In this document: positions 1-8,539 of the stretch, in pieces | How positions within the stretch are numbered: position 1 is the stretch's first letter | How the letters are laid out: the number at the start of each line of letters is the position of its first letter | Source of the DNA: CAYXZQ01 sp963717515 | Lineage (GTDB): Archaea > Nanobdellota > Nanobdellia > Woesearchaeales > DSVV01 | DNA: 64,000 bases | NCBI GenBank assembly: GCA_963717515.1 | Contig: OY970338.1 | Coordinates: forward strand, 868,001-932,000 | Reading direction: 5' to 3' | Position numbers and translations under genes: made by a program | The notes under the pieces: model-generated | Told to the model about the DNA's origin: nothing | Database searches by the model: none | The model's input: the letters and a program-made list of their open reading frames with translations, nothing else

Positions 1-720
1 TTAGTAAATAAAATAGGTGATGAGACTATTGTCATTCCAGGGAATCCTTTCTTTGGCTGGGTTGTGCAGGAAGAGGCATGCGTGGATTCTGGAGCAAGAT
101 TCAGTTCAATCAGCAAAGTCGTGGATATTTTCCCGCATAGCAACCCTGATAATATGAGATCTGCAACAATGCATTCTATCCTGTGTGTGAACGACCATGT
201 CCTGACTGGCGAGGAAAGCAGTGCGATAGTAACTCTTGCTGATTTGAGCACGATCACGCTAAAAGAAGAATCTGAGATTGTTATTGAATCTCCGCCCAAG
301 GAAAAATCGCGTCTTGAAGTCCTGGGAGGAAGACTTAAGATGAACATTAAGAAGGTCCTAGCAGGAGAAGATATAGAAGTGAAATCCAATCTTGCAACAA
401 TAGGCATCAAGGGCACTACATTTATTCTGGATATTGATGAAACCCACAGCACTTTGGAAGTTTTGGAAGGCACTGTTGAGTTTACAAGCACGGCAACTGG
501 CAAAAAAGAGCTGGTCACTGATTCCGAAACAGTTACTGCAGACAGTGCTGGGTTAAGCCAGAAAACAACTTTCGACGCTGAAGCAGAAACCAAGAACTGG
601 CCAGAAATAAAATCTGAAAAAAACAATCCGGCTCCAATTTTACTGCTGATCATAGTATTATTGATTGCAGCAGGGGCCGGATTTTACTTTGTCAAGAAGA
701 AGAAACGGCCGCATAACTAG
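1..720 (+). CDS. FecR-domain membrane-anchored protein, 5' end outside window
   Basis: The reading frame is open back to base 1, so the gene probably starts upstream; a GTG at 64 is only an internal candidate. The middle part has the FecR pattern: a VLTGEESSAIVTLADLSTI stretch, a second LEVLGGRLK repeat, then IGIKGTTFILDI (the usual RGT is KGT here) and a TLEVLEGTVEF strand. A single C-terminal membrane segment (APILLLIIVLLIAAGAGFYF) is followed by a KKKKR stop-transfer tail, so the FecR part should face outward. FecR domains bind or sense at the envelope in bacteria; the role in this archaeon is unknown. No sigma factor or TonB partner is visible. Confidence 0.75.
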   Translation, partial: LVNKIGDETIVIPGNPFFGWVVQEEACVDSGARFSSISKVVDIFPHSNPDNMRSATMHSILCVNDHVLTGEESSAIVTLADLSTITLKEESEIVIESPPKEKSRLEVLGGRLKMNIKKVLAGEDIEVKSNLATIGIKGTTFILDIDETHSTLEVLEGTVEFTSTATGKKELVTDSETVTADSAGLSQKTTFDAEAETKNWPEIKSEKNNPAPILLLIIVLLIAAGAGFYFVKKKKRPHN

Positions 721-938
721 ATTGTGCTTATCTTTATGATTATATAAGGTCTTCAATACACCACGTTGTTGAAACAGAGAGTCTGAAAGTCTATATGCTC
801 GAATTATGCATATGAACTGGATCGTGATCCTAAACACCAATACCGGTAAATTGATTATTGGTCTGCAAAATGAAGATGACATGTCCCCCATGAGATGTGC
901 AATAATTTCAAAGGGTCAAAAATAGAATGAGGTAACAT

Positions 939-1562
939 CTACTCAATGATTATCACTTCACCATCTTTCAAGGTCCTGAATGGGATATTATTCTTCTTTG
1001 CGAATTCAACCTCTTTATCAATATCTGCTGACTCTGGATGATCTGATTTGTAATGCGGAAGGATTATGTAATCTAGATATCCAAGACCCTCCAATATCGG
1101 CTCTCTGATTTCCTCATATGGCAAGTCGGTCGGATCATCCACTATCTGGAGTGCACCAAGATCTTTTGATAAAACGCATATCCCCGCACTGTAACCAGCA
1201 TATACAAAATCATCCCTTTCTAGAAGCTCTTTGAAAATCATATCAAAACCGCACAGCTTCATCGCCTGACGAAGAACAAATGCATTTCCACCTCTGGCAA
1301 ACACACCGCCAAATTCACTTAGCTTCTTCCGAAGTCCATCAGTCTTGCCAAAATATTTTTTCAGATCAAGATACTCTACAGTCAGGCCTAATCCCTTTAA
1401 ACTTTCCATGTCCTGCCTTTCCCATTTGGTCCTTTTATCCAAATCTACTTCAGTATAGTCACACGCATTCGGGATATATGCAATCTCTTTATTCTCCCCC
1501 ATTAATCTGACCAATTCAGCAGATTTATCTCCTAATTTGAAAGATGATAGGTAAAACTTCAT
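939..1562 (-). CDS. Peptidase S51 family protein (peptidase E-like)
   Basis: 207 residues, a normal length for the S51 dipeptidase E / cyanophycinase fold. The nucleophile elbow is GYSAG with Ser125, preceded by GGVFARGGNAFVLR (the family's substrate-binding turn) and followed by His170 in LPHYKSDHPE. This set fits a cytoplasmic serine peptidase that cleaves Asp-X dipeptides or related bonds; the exact substrate cannot be read from sequence. ATG start with a TATA-like TATAAAC about 20 bases upstream on the minus strand, so probably leaderless. Monocistronic: flanked by gene-free DNA on both sides. Confidence 0.85.
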   Translation of the reverse strand: MKFYLSSFKLGDKSAELVRLMGENKEIAYIPNACDYTEVDLDKRTKWERQDMESLKGLGLTVEYLDLKKYFGKTDGLRKKLSEFGGVFARGGNAFVLRQAMKLCGFDMIFKELLERDDFVYAGYSAGICVLSKDLGALQIVDDPTDLPYEEIREPILEGLGYLDYIILPHYKSDHPESADIDKEVEFAKKNNIPFRTLKDGEVIIIE

Positions 1563-1769
1563 AACGATAGTTTATACTAATGAAGCATTTATTAATGTTT
1601 CTAAGATGCCGCCCCTTAACTCTGTTTCTTGATGGCTCACTTTGTTCGCTGGATAGACCGACTTCAAACATACTTCTTCGTCGCTTCTCTCCTCGACCAC
1701 GCTGCACTCTCGTTTCGTTCGGGGCAATTAACAGGAATTCCCATGTTATGCTCAATAATTATTAAGTGA
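1563..1769. other. Gene-free spacer with odd CGAA/CGAG-rich tract
   Basis: No convincing gene. The minus strand reads through short related blocks (CCGAACGAAACGAGAG near 1705-1721 and AGCGAACAAAGTGAGCC near 1635-1651) separated by GAAGCGACGAAG. The blocks partly pair with each other. It also holds the promoter of the S51 peptidase at its left edge. Short ORFs on both strands show no codon bias or recognisable motif. It could specify a small RNA, but no standard RNA family is recognised. Confidence 0.3.
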
Positions 1770-2093
1770 CTAACATTCAATCCTGAACAATTCGTTCTGT
1801 TCAACTAATTTCGCATTCTCTTTCCGAAATTCATCATCTGCTTGTAATGTTATTAGAATTATCATTTCATCCAGTCCATCATATCTCAATTGAATTTCAT
1901 CAGAACCATTAGCAGATACAATTGCACCTCTATACAAATCAGGTTCTTTATTAGAATCAGGAACTTCGTTTTGATATGCAAATATATATTCATGCATAGC
2001 CTCTTCTGAGAATGGAACAAAGGCTACTCGATCCATTGATTGATATACTTTCCTACCATAGAGTTTTGATTGCTTATTAAATTCGAATTTCAT
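1770..2093 (-). CDS. Hypothetical protein, 107 aa
   Basis: Not recognised. It is acidic and soluble, with no membrane segment, no signal peptide and no cysteine pairs apart from a C-terminal Cys. The C-terminal half (DEMIILITLQADDEFRKENAKLVEQN) predicts a strand then a helix. An ATG start lies about 25 bases after a clear TATA element (CTATATAAATA near 2112-2122 on the minus strand), which supports a real leaderless gene. It stands alone between gene-free stretches. Confidence 0.6.
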   Translation of the reverse strand: MKFEFNKQSKLYGRKVYQSMDRVAFVPFSEEAMHEYIFAYQNEVPDSNKEPDLYRGAIVSANGSDEIQLRYDGLDEMIILITLQADDEFRKENAKLVEQNELFRIEC

Positions 2094-2293
2094 AACACCA
2101 CTAATCAGTAGTTATTTATATAGTTTTCTAAAGTCCCTGAAAAATTACTCGAAAACCTCCGGTTTCCGCCTCAGACCCACTTCTTAGCTAGGGGTATTTA
2201 ACATCGATGTTGGCCACAATCATTGCCCGGTATAGATTGGGCGGCATGGATAATTTGCATAATTTTATCAATACATCCCTATTCCCTTGGTAA

Positions 2294-2626
2294 ATGACAG
2301 CAAGCATCATATTGACCACGGCAAAAGATAAGGAAAAGGTACATGGAGCAGTCAGTAAAGCGGGGTTTTGTAATCCAACAACACCTGGTGATCCATGCAG
2401 GCATAAGACTGTGGATGATTTGGTGCTTCAGGTCCATGATGAGCTCAATCCTATCCAGATGGAATTCGATGATTGGAGCAACCGTTCTCTCAATAATCCA
2501 GAAGCCATTACGGTCCTGCAAGCGCTTTATGCTGAGCTGCCGGATCTCATGTACACTGAGTACACCTATCCGTTAAAACAGGTCCCCGATGGGCCTCTTT
2601 CAGAATTTCTGGATTCTCTAGGGTGA
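2294..2626 (+). CDS. Hypothetical protein, 110 aa
   Basis: Not recognised. The predicted protein is soluble and acidic, with PTTPGDPCRHKTVDDLVLQVHDEL in the middle and a Leu/Glu-rich second half (ITVLQALYAELPDLMYTEYTYPL). ATG start; a weak TATA-like AATTTTATC lies about 25 bases upstream. Codon choice resembles neighbours. An alternative frame over the same bases encodes an arginine/serine-rich product and is less likely. Moderate confidence that this is a gene, none about function. Confidence 0.45.
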   Translation: MTASIILTTAKDKEKVHGAVSKAGFCNPTTPGDPCRHKTVDDLVLQVHDELNPIQMEFDDWSNRSLNNPEAITVLQALYAELPDLMYTEYTYPLKQVPDGPLSEFLDSLG

Positions 2627-2942
2627 CCTGCCCAAATTTTTCCTGAGTCAAACATACCCCCGCTATGTGCTTCTTTCCCTATCAAAAAAATTCGCATCTC
2701 TATTCTTAATGCTCGCCCATGTGGGTGCGTTGGACAGGCTCCCGTGGTATGCGTAAGTTTTTGGCAGCCTTGAAGAGGTTTCGCTCTTCAATCTCTCGAT
2801 GAAAAACTGAAGAATCACCAAAGCTTTTTTGGACCAATGATTAACAATTGATAGGCAAAAGAAAATTTATGATTTCATCGAGAAACATAGGCATGAAGTG
2901 CGCTCTGTTTTGGAAAAGACAGAAGAATAGTGAAAGTATGGA
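2627..2942. other. Gene-free stretch of 316 bases with one hairpin and a possible gene relic
   Basis: No full gene seen. A perfect 8-base stem lies at 2770-2791. Bases about 2853-2933 read KKIYDFIEKHRHEVRSVLEK and then a TAG on the plus strand, with coding-like codons but no start codon or promoter. It may be a relic of a lost gene. The left half is pyrimidine rich. Confidence 0.35.
2770..2791. repeat. Perfect 8-base inverted repeat (hairpin)
   Basis: TTGAAGAG, a six-base loop GTTTCG, then CTCTTCAA. It is not followed directly by a T run, so it is not a clear terminator. It sits between a plus-strand and a minus-strand gene end. Confidence 0.5.
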
Positions 2943-3734
2943 TCAATGGCTGAGTTCTTCCCTCGTTTTTTTTTCATTTTCCGCCATTTTAATATCCCAG
3001 TATAAAAACATATACAAAAAACCAATTCCACCTCCGATTATCATCATTATTAGACCAAGAGGTGTAGTCGCTTGGTTTGCAAGTTCTCGGGACATGCCAT
3101 GGCTCATGTGCACCATGAATTCCGCATTTTCAATCCAAGAGCCCATGACGCCGAACCCCATTCCTGCCATCCCTCCTGCAACTGCACTAATCCCTAACTT
3201 TTCTGCCAATGCTTTAAATGGCGGTACAATCCTGTTCAATTCACCTTTCAACCTTGCAGTGATCTCTGTATCTAATTCCTCCTCCTCTTTTAAAGTATCT
3301 AAAAATTTCGTTATATGTTTGTTGGTATAATCCTTATATTCTAATCTTTCGCCCTGTTTGACTCTTTTTTCAATAGCTTTGATTTTTCTTTCAGAAAATC
3401 TCATTGAATCAATAAGATTGAGAATAAGCGCTTCAGTAGTGGCTTTGACGTCTTCCGGAGCTTGTGTCCTCTTCAGGGATTTGAGAGCTTTCTCAAGAGC
3501 TTTGATACCCTCTTTGCTTCCCCTTCTTATGATACCAAGGAATTTCCTTTCCCGTTCCAGATTTGTAACCAATGAATCTCTTGCGTTCCTGTCAAGGGGA
3601 TCTGCTTTCAATATTTCACAGGAATCACGGATTCTTTGGAGTATTTTGCTTCTAATCCTTAGAGCTTGAAGAATCTTAACATTGACCTTATAAACACTTT
3701 CCCCAAGCGCTGTTAATTCTGCAGTTTCTGGCAT
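2943..3734 (-). CDS. Coiled-coil protein with two C-terminal membrane segments, 263 aa
   Basis: Not a family I can name. Residues 1-165 are highly charged and helical (ILQALRIRSKILQRIRD, NLERERKFLGIIRRG, SERKIKAIEKRVKQGE), typical of coiled coils. Two glycine-rich hydrophobic segments follow: ISAVAGGMAGMGFGVMG near 185-201 and PLGLIMMIIGGGIGFLYMFL near 228-247, then a charged tail. The TATA element TTTATATATA lies about 25 bases before the ATG, so the gene looks leaderless. A divergent paralogue of nearly the same length starts 92 bases away and is broken by stops. Function unknown; the helical membrane-anchored design could be structural or membrane-shaping. Confidence 0.75.
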   Translation of the reverse strand: MPETAELTALGESVYKVNVKILQALRIRSKILQRIRDSCEILKADPLDRNARDSLVTNLERERKFLGIIRRGSKEGIKALEKALKSLKRTQAPEDVKATTEALILNLIDSMRFSERKIKAIEKRVKQGERLEYKDYTNKHITKFLDTLKEEEELDTEITARLKGELNRIVPPFKALAEKLGISAVAGGMAGMGFGVMGSWIENAEFMVHMSHGMSRELANQATTPLGLIMMIIGGGIGFLYMFLYWDIKMAENEKKTREELSH

Positions 3735-3825
3735 GCAAGAACTAAATCTTTTGTATATATAAATACTTTTTCATTTTTAAACCTTAATCGAAAGATTTAT
3801 TTTATCATTTGATTACATCCCCCTC
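3735..3825. promoter_or_regulatory. Divergent promoter region between two coiled-coil paralogues
   Basis: A TATA element on the minus strand (about 3753-3766) serves the 263-residue gene, and a TTTATTTTATC element near 3796-3806 on the plus strand lies about 25 bases before the ATG at 3826. The plus-strand promoter looks intact although the gene it drives is interrupted. Confidence 0.55.
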
Positions 3826-4614
3826 ATGAATGACAGAAAATAGATCAGGGAGCTTGAACAGATCTGCAGGAAGATTATCCAGGTATTCAGGATCCGCATG
3901 CAGTGCCTGATGAGAAGAGACAGGCTTCTGAAAGAAATAGCATACAATCCAGGCTCTTTCAACGATGAAAAAAACAAAAAGATATTGTATACATGCATCT
4001 CCAGAGAGCAGAAGCTATTGGAGATTTCAAGGAAACAGGAGAATGCAGGTGAATCATTGATATCTTATGCAGAAATGAGATTATGAGAGTCAAGCAGCCA
4101 ATTGAAAGGCAGGATCCAGATAGCATACGTCAACTTCGGCACGAAAGAAGTATCTTTTTTCTTTGAAAGCGTGATACGTCTGCTGAATATGATGGAAAAA
4201 GAAACTGAAAGAATTGAAAAAAGGATCCTGCTTGAAGAAAAAGCATTGAACTCAGGCAAGAGCGATGCTTTCCATGAATTTGTCGAGGCATGGCTCAAGG
4301 AAGTCGCCAGGAATGATGAGATGATACAGGCATACAGGAAAGTCCTGAGAGAGAACGGATATCTGCTGAACAAGGTAGAAGAGCTTCGAAGGAAAAAAAA
4401 CATGCACGCCGTTGAAGCTATCGGAGGAGCGATTGGTATAGGAACCGCTGCAGGTGTCTCGATTGCAGGTGGAGTGGCAATCGTGGCGGTTGTTGGAAGC
4501 ATTTTTGCATTGAGGAACCACATAATAAATCTGCAGCCCGTGTTCAAATACCAATTTGTCGAAGACCAGAGAGATTACAACATGTTAAAAAAACTAAATA
4601 AAATAAATAAATGA
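3826..4614 (+). pseudogene. Paralogue of the 263-aa coiled-coil membrane protein with two in-frame stops
   Basis: From the ATG at 3826 one frame runs to TGA at 4612-4614 (262 codons plus stop), interrupted by TAG at 3841-3843 and TGA at 4084-4086. The conceptual product aligns along its length with the divergent neighbour: KIIQVFRIRMQCLMRRD against KILQALRIRSKILQRIRD, CISREQKLLEISRK against NLERERKFLGIIRR, ETERIEKRI against SERKIKAIEKRV, and a glycine-rich hydrophobic segment near the end. Lengths differ by one residue. The two downstream open segments (from 3898 and, with a TTG, from 4102) could be annotated as separate genes, but the shared frame and homology make a decayed gene likelier. 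Both stop codons are used as normal stops elsewhere here, so recoding is unlikely. Confidence 0.75.
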
Positions 4615-4742
4615 ATTTATCACTTTGCTTTCTATGATTCAATATTCGGAAATGCAGATGCCAGCAATATTAAAAGCATCCTTAAACATGTTAAGGCAAC
4701 CGGGAATATCTTCCAGGTTTCCATAATTTTAATATACAGAAA

Positions 4743-5273
4743 TTACCCGGTAGTACGCAGAAGGATACCATCAATGCCTTTCCTTGGTGTCGCTTTCGGC
4801 TGCTCAGCAGGATAGCCTGCGGTTATGACATATGGTACCAGATATTTTCCCAGGATGCCGAGAACCTCCTTAATCTTCCTTTCATCGACCCAGCCGACAT
4901 AGCAAGTCCCCAGGCCGAGTTCCGCAGCCCTCAGGACCAGGAAAGAGGAAGCAATCGACAGGTCCCTTATTGCGCGGACCTCGTCAGTATTGTCCAATCC
5001 CTCAACATTCTTCCTGTATGCCCCGGGGTCTGTGCAGCAGACAATTATAACCGGAGCCTTGCAGACAAAATCCTGCGGGAAAACTTCATTCTCCCTTAAC
5101 AGGGACTTTGTTTTTTGGTCTTTCACAACCAAATACCTTGAGGGCTGCGCATTGAGCCCGGAAGGTGCGAGCCTTGCGCTGTCAATCAATTTCCTGATGA
5201 TATCATCAGATATTTCCCTCTTTTCATATCTCCTTATGCTCCTTCTCCCTTCTATGGCTTCTTTCACATCCAT
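4743..5273 (-). CDS. Nitroreductase family protein
   Basis: 176 residues with the FMN-binding nitroreductase pattern: EGRRSIRRYEKREISDD at the N-terminus, ARLAPSGLNAQPSRYLVV for FMN and dimer contacts, and AAELGLGTCYVGWVDE near the C-terminal third. Such enzymes reduce nitro groups, quinones or flavins with NAD(P)H in the cytoplasm; the true substrate is unknown. The ATG at 5273 is preferred over an upstream TTG at 5282; a TTTAAATAAT element near 5297-5305 is at the right distance. First of three nitroreductases in this window; it points away from the CDF gene beside it. Confidence 0.88.
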   Translation of the reverse strand: MDVKEAIEGRRSIRRYEKREISDDIIRKLIDSARLAPSGLNAQPSRYLVVKDQKTKSLLRENEVFPQDFVCKAPVIIVCCTDPGAYRKNVEGLDNTDEVRAIRDLSIASSFLVLRAAELGLGTCYVGWVDERKIKEVLGILGKYLVPYVITAGYPAEQPKATPRKGIDGILLRTTG

Positions 5274-5357
5274 ATCATTCAAAACAATAATATATTATTT
5301 AAAGATACCGGCTCAAAATGAAAATATTTATGAATCATGTTCCCTTTAAGCATCAAA

Positions 5358-6218
5358 ATGGGACACGGACATGATCATGCATCCCGCAGGATAGGATGGA
5401 CAATACTGCTAAACATCATAATAACTGCTGCGGAATACGCAGGAGGCATATTCTCGGGCAGCCTGGCCCTGCTATCCGATGCAGGCCATAACCTCTCGGA
5501 CGTCCTCTCCCTTATCCTGGGATATTTCGGCGAGAAGGTATCAGAAAGGAAGCCTGACAGCTCATACACATTCGGCATGAAGAGGTTCGAGCTCATCACC
5601 TCGACGATAAATGCCCTGGCGCTTCTCCTAATCGGGCTCTACATCATATACGAGAGCTTCATGAGATACCGGAGCCCTGAGCCGATAGTCCTGCCGGTGA
5701 TGATTGGCGTAGGCGCTATCGGCCTTGTCGGGAACCTGCTTTCCATCCTCATCCTGAACAGGGACAGGGAAAGGAGCATGAACATGCGGGCTGCATACCT
5801 CCACATGTTCTACGATACTATATCATCGGTTTTCGTGATAGTCTCAGGCATCGTCATCTACATCACCGGCTTTTCCATGTTCGATATCCTGGCAAGCTTT
5901 GTCATCGCAGTGATGATATTCTGGAGCAGTTTCGGGATCCTGAGAAGCTCATTCCACCTCATCATGCAGGGCGTGCCTGAGGGGATATCCCTTGATGAGG
6001 TGCGGCGCGAGATAAGGTCTGTCCAGGGCGTGGATGATATGCACAGCCTGCACATCTGGGGGATCAATTCCAACGAGAACTACCTGTCCTGCCATGTCTG
6101 CTCGGATACAGACGACTACGATTCACTGATAAAGACAATTAACAGCAGGCTGAAAAGGTTCAACATCGAGAACACATCCATACAGGTGGAGAAGAACAAC
6201 ATCTGCAGGGCCAGGTGA
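5358..6218 (+). CDS. Cation diffusion facilitator (CDF) metal efflux transporter
   Basis: 286 residues, six membrane segments and a C-terminal cytoplasmic domain. It begins with a His-rich MGHGHDH. Helix 2 has LLSDAGHNLSDVLSL and helix 5 has HMFYDTISSVF, which carry the His/Asp metal-site pairs of zinc-type CDFs. The tail domain has the MHSLHIWGINSNENYLSCH strand typical of the metal-sensing dimer domain. It should export Zn(II) or similar divalent ions in exchange for protons. An ATG at 5337 would be only about 11 bases from the TATA element, so 5358 is preferred. No metal regulator is directly attached; an ArsR gene lies 0.8 kb downstream. Confidence 0.9.
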   Translation: MGHGHDHASRRIGWTILLNIIITAAEYAGGIFSGSLALLSDAGHNLSDVLSLILGYFGEKVSERKPDSSYTFGMKRFELITSTINALALLLIGLYIIYESFMRYRSPEPIVLPVMIGVGAIGLVGNLLSILILNRDRERSMNMRAAYLHMFYDTISSVFVIVSGIVIYITGFSMFDILASFVIAVMIFWSSFGILRSSFHLIMQGVPEGISLDEVRREIRSVQGVDDMHSLHIWGINSNENYLSCHVCSDTDDYDSLIKTINSRLKRFNIENTSIQVEKNNICRAR

Positions 6219-6254
6219 TAAAATTTAAATATCACCTTCACAATCTCCGGCTGC

Positions 6255-6482
6255 ATGAAAAAAGACACTGCAATCAAGATAATTTTGGGAATTTCTGTCG
6301 CCGGGCTTCTGTTTTCCGGTTACCTAAGCTACACTGAGCTTTTCGCAGGCTACTGCGGGGCAGAGGCGCTCGGCATGGGCACATGCCCGTCAGTCATGCA
6401 GGTCCCTGCCTGCGTCTATGGGTTCTTCATGTACCTGGCTGTGCTCATAATCAGCATTGTCGCGCTGAAGTCAAAAGAATGA
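6255..6482 (+). CDS. Small VKOR-like membrane protein, 75 aa
   Basis: Two or three hydrophobic segments (KIILGISVAGLLFSGYLSY and VYGFFMYLAVLIISIVAL) flank a cysteine-bearing loop with YCGAEALGMGTCPS and VPACVYG. The spacing and the PACVYGFFMYL stretch resemble part of a vitamin K epoxide reductase fold, which passes electrons to thiol oxidants across the membrane. At 75 residues it is about half a full VKOR, and the CxxC pair of the last helix is not present, so it may be a minimal relative or only a distant one. TTTAAATA lies about 25 bases before the ATG. Confidence 0.6.
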   Translation: MKKDTAIKIILGISVAGLLFSGYLSYTELFAGYCGAEALGMGTCPSVMQVPACVYGFFMYLAVLIISIVALKSKE

Positions 6483-6532
6483 AAGAGCCGTCCTTCATAT
6501 GTTTTTTATATGTGCATGCATACCCTTGATGC

Positions 6533-6913
6533 ATGAGCAGCTATGTTGCCGGAGTATGCAACATCGGGAAGGATGAGATAAGGAAGAGGTACATGCTTGC
6601 AATAGCTGGTTTCATAGTCTCTGCAGTATTGGTATTCCTTCTGCTCGCACTATCCACACCCAGGTGGGCTCTCCTGTTCGTCTTTCTGCCCATGCTCATG
6701 GCTTTCGAGGGATTGTTCCAGGGAAGGATGGGGTTCTGCGCAGGGTTTGCATCCAGAAGAATCTATGACCTATCTGGCTCCGGCGGTGAAAAGGGAAATG
6801 TGCAGACAGACAAGGAGCATGGAAAAGACATGAAGAAGGCCTGGATGATACATGCGTATTCCATAATCTGCAGCATAGTGCTGACAGTTATTGTCTTTCT
6901 TGCTTTAGGCTAG
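6533..6913 (+). CDS. Conserved small membrane protein with CNIG motif, 126 aa
   Basis: It starts MSSYVAGVCNIGKDEIRKRY, a head that I associate with a small uncharacterised membrane protein family (a CNIGxxEIxxR motif before the first helix). Hydrophobic segments lie near 22-42, 45-65 and 105-124, with a charged loop between. A second Cys sits in GRMGFCAGFASRR. No enzyme motif is seen. A TATA element (TTTTTTATATG) lies at about 6501-6511. It stands between the VKOR-like gene and the arsR operon, all on the plus strand with separate promoters. Confidence 0.65.
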   Translation: MSSYVAGVCNIGKDEIRKRYMLAIAGFIVSAVLVFLLLALSTPRWALLFVFLPMLMAFEGLFQGRMGFCAGFASRRIYDLSGSGGEKGNVQTDKEHGKDMKKAWMIHAYSIICSIVLTVIVFLALG

Positions 6914-7025
6914 ATAGCCTGCTTAGGCTACGTTCTTTCATCGTGGTGCACTGGCATAAACAGCTCTTATGCATCGCCTCTGGAAAACCAAAACATTTAT
7001 TAAGAACATATCAATACTCATTGAT

Positions 7026-7292
7026 ATGAAAAACGACATCCGGCTGTTCAGGGCGCTCGGTGAGGAGACAAAGCACAGGATACTGCGCTCCCTCCAGAAG
7101 GGTGAGCTCTGCGCATGCGAGATTCCCGGGAAGATAAGGAGGACCCAGTCGAACACCTCGATGCATCTTTCAAAACTGCAGGGCTGGGGACTGATAAGGT
7201 CAAGAAGGGACGGCAAGAAGATACTGTATTCCCTGGACGACAAAAGGATTGAAAAGATATTTCGAGTGATGGACAAGGAGGCGAAAACATGA
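7026..7292 (+). CDS. ArsR-family metalloid/metal-responsive repressor
   Basis: 88 residues with a winged helix: FRALGEETKHRILRSLQKGELCACEIPGKI then QSNTSMHLSKLQGWGLIRSRRDGKKILYSL. The ELCACEI sequence matches the ELCVCDL-type metal site on helix 3 of ArsR sensors, with two cysteines, which suggests As(III) or another thiophilic ion as inducer. The ATG at 7026 is chosen because a TATA element (ACATTTATTAAG) lies about 25 bases upstream; longer starts lack one. The stop overlaps the next ATG by four bases, so it leads a three-gene operon with a thioredoxin-like protein and a permease. Confidence 0.88.
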   Translation: MKNDIRLFRALGEETKHRILRSLQKGELCACEIPGKIRRTQSNTSMHLSKLQGWGLIRSRRDGKKILYSLDDKRIEKIFRVMDKEAKT

Positions 7293-7519
7293 AGATAAAA
7301 GTGCTGGGCTCGGGCTGCCCGAAGTGCAAAATGCTTGAGAAGAATGTTAAGAAGGCCCTTGAAGAGAAAGGGATGGAAGCAGACATAGAGAAAGTGACAG
7401 ATATCGAAGGCATCATGGGCTATGGCGTGATGTCGACCCCTGCACTTGTAATCGACGGCAAGGTCGCTTCATCCGGCAGGGTGCTATCCTCGGACGATAT
7501 ACAGAAGCTGCTCAAATAA
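7289..7519 (+). CDS. Thioredoxin-like small disulfide protein
   Basis: 76 residues. The N-terminal strand leads to GCPKCKMLEKNVKKAL (the CxxC active site), with the cis-proline in VMSTPALVIDG, the layout of the archaeal glutaredoxin-like 'redox-active disulfide protein 2' family. It starts inside the arsR stop codon and ends one base before the permease, so the three are translationally coupled. In this setting it likely delivers electrons or carries a metal/metalloid to the permease; that link is inference. Confidence 0.88.
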   Translation: MKIKVLGSGCPKCKMLEKNVKKALEEKGMEADIEKVTDIEGIMGYGVMSTPALVIDGKVASSGRVLSSDDIQKLLK

Positions 7520-7520
7520 G

Positions 7521-8489
7521 ATGGCAGGACTCTTCTATCCCCTCCAGGCAGCAGTCGACTGGCTCGTGTATTCACTTTTCCACATGCAGCAGGGAAGCAT
7601 CATAGGTGGCGCTGTCGATTTCTTCATCTTCGACTCCATAAAGATACTCATCCTTCTCGCAGCCATAATCTTTGTCGTGTCCTATATCCGGACATACCTT
7701 GCACCGGAAAGGGTGAAGAAGATACTCTCCACCAGGTTTGAATTTGTCGGGAACATGATAGCGTCGACAATAGGCATATTCACGCCTTTCTGCTCGTGCT
7801 CTGCAGTCCCCCTGTTCATCGGGTTTGTCGAGTCAGGGGTGCCTCTTGGAGTGACTTTCTCTTATCTGATAGCTGCACCGCTTATCAATGAGGTCGCAGC
7901 TGTTCTCCTCCTCGGTCTTTTCGGCTGGAAAATCGCACTCCTCTTCATTGCCTCAGGCTGGGTCATTTCCGTAATTGCAGGGCTGATACTCGGAAGGCTG
8001 CATCTGGAAAAATATGTAGAGGACTATGTCTACAAGATAAAGATGAGGCATGACCTAGAGCTGGAGAATAAAACTCAAAGGCAGAGGTCCCATGAGGCCT
8101 ATGCAGAAGTCAAGTCGATCGTGAGGAAAGTGTTCCCATATGTGATAGGAGGCATTGCCATCGGCGCCCTCATCCACGGCTATGCACCGGAAGACCTGCT
8201 CGCAAGAATCGCAGGCAAGGGGACCTGGTACGCTGTCCCGCTCGCAGTCCTCATCGGAGTCCCTCTTTATTCGAATGCCGCAGGCGTCATTCCGATAGTC
8301 AGCTCGCTCTTCGAGAAAGGGCTTCCATTGGGCACTGCGCTCGCATTCATGATGGCAGTCGTCGCATTGTCGCTGCCCGAGATGATAATACTGCGCAAGG
8401 TGCTAAAGCCCAGGCTTCTCGCGATATACATCCCCATCGTCGCTGCAGGCATCATATTCACAGGGTATCTCTTCAACCTGGTGATCTAG
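7521..8489 (+). CDS. Putative permease (DUF318 / ArsP type)
   Basis: 322 residues with about eight membrane helices and a central charged loop (LEKYVEDYVYKIKMRHDLELENKTQRQR). The FCSCSAVPLFIGFVESGVPL and SYLIAAPLINEVAAVLL motifs are hallmarks of the DUF318 permease family, whose ArsP branch exports organic trivalent arsenicals; the cysteine pair in FCSCS would bind such substrates. A second inverted copy of the motif (VPLYSNAAGVIPI) follows in the C-terminal half. Operon position after arsR and a thioredoxin-like gene supports metalloid export, though the substrate is not proven. Confidence 0.88.
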   Translation: MAGLFYPLQAAVDWLVYSLFHMQQGSIIGGAVDFFIFDSIKILILLAAIIFVVSYIRTYLAPERVKKILSTRFEFVGNMIASTIGIFTPFCSCSAVPLFIGFVESGVPLGVTFSYLIAAPLINEVAAVLLLGLFGWKIALLFIASGWVISVIAGLILGRLHLEKYVEDYVYKIKMRHDLELENKTQRQRSHEAYAEVKSIVRKVFPYVIGGIAIGALIHGYAPEDLLARIAGKGTWYAVPLAVLIGVPLYSNAAGVIPIVSSLFEKGLPLGTALAFMMAVVALSLPEMIILRKVLKPRLLAIYIPIVAAGIIFTGYLFNLVI

Positions 8490-8539
8490 CTGGCTTACGC
8501 AAATCCGCAGCATATCATATTTTTATATAATCCAGTGAA

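Noticed and set aside
4615..4742. Coding-like stretch (FYDSIFGNADASNIKSILKH) after the broken paralogue
   Set aside because: No start, no recognisable family, and it runs into the antisense of the nitroreductase gene.
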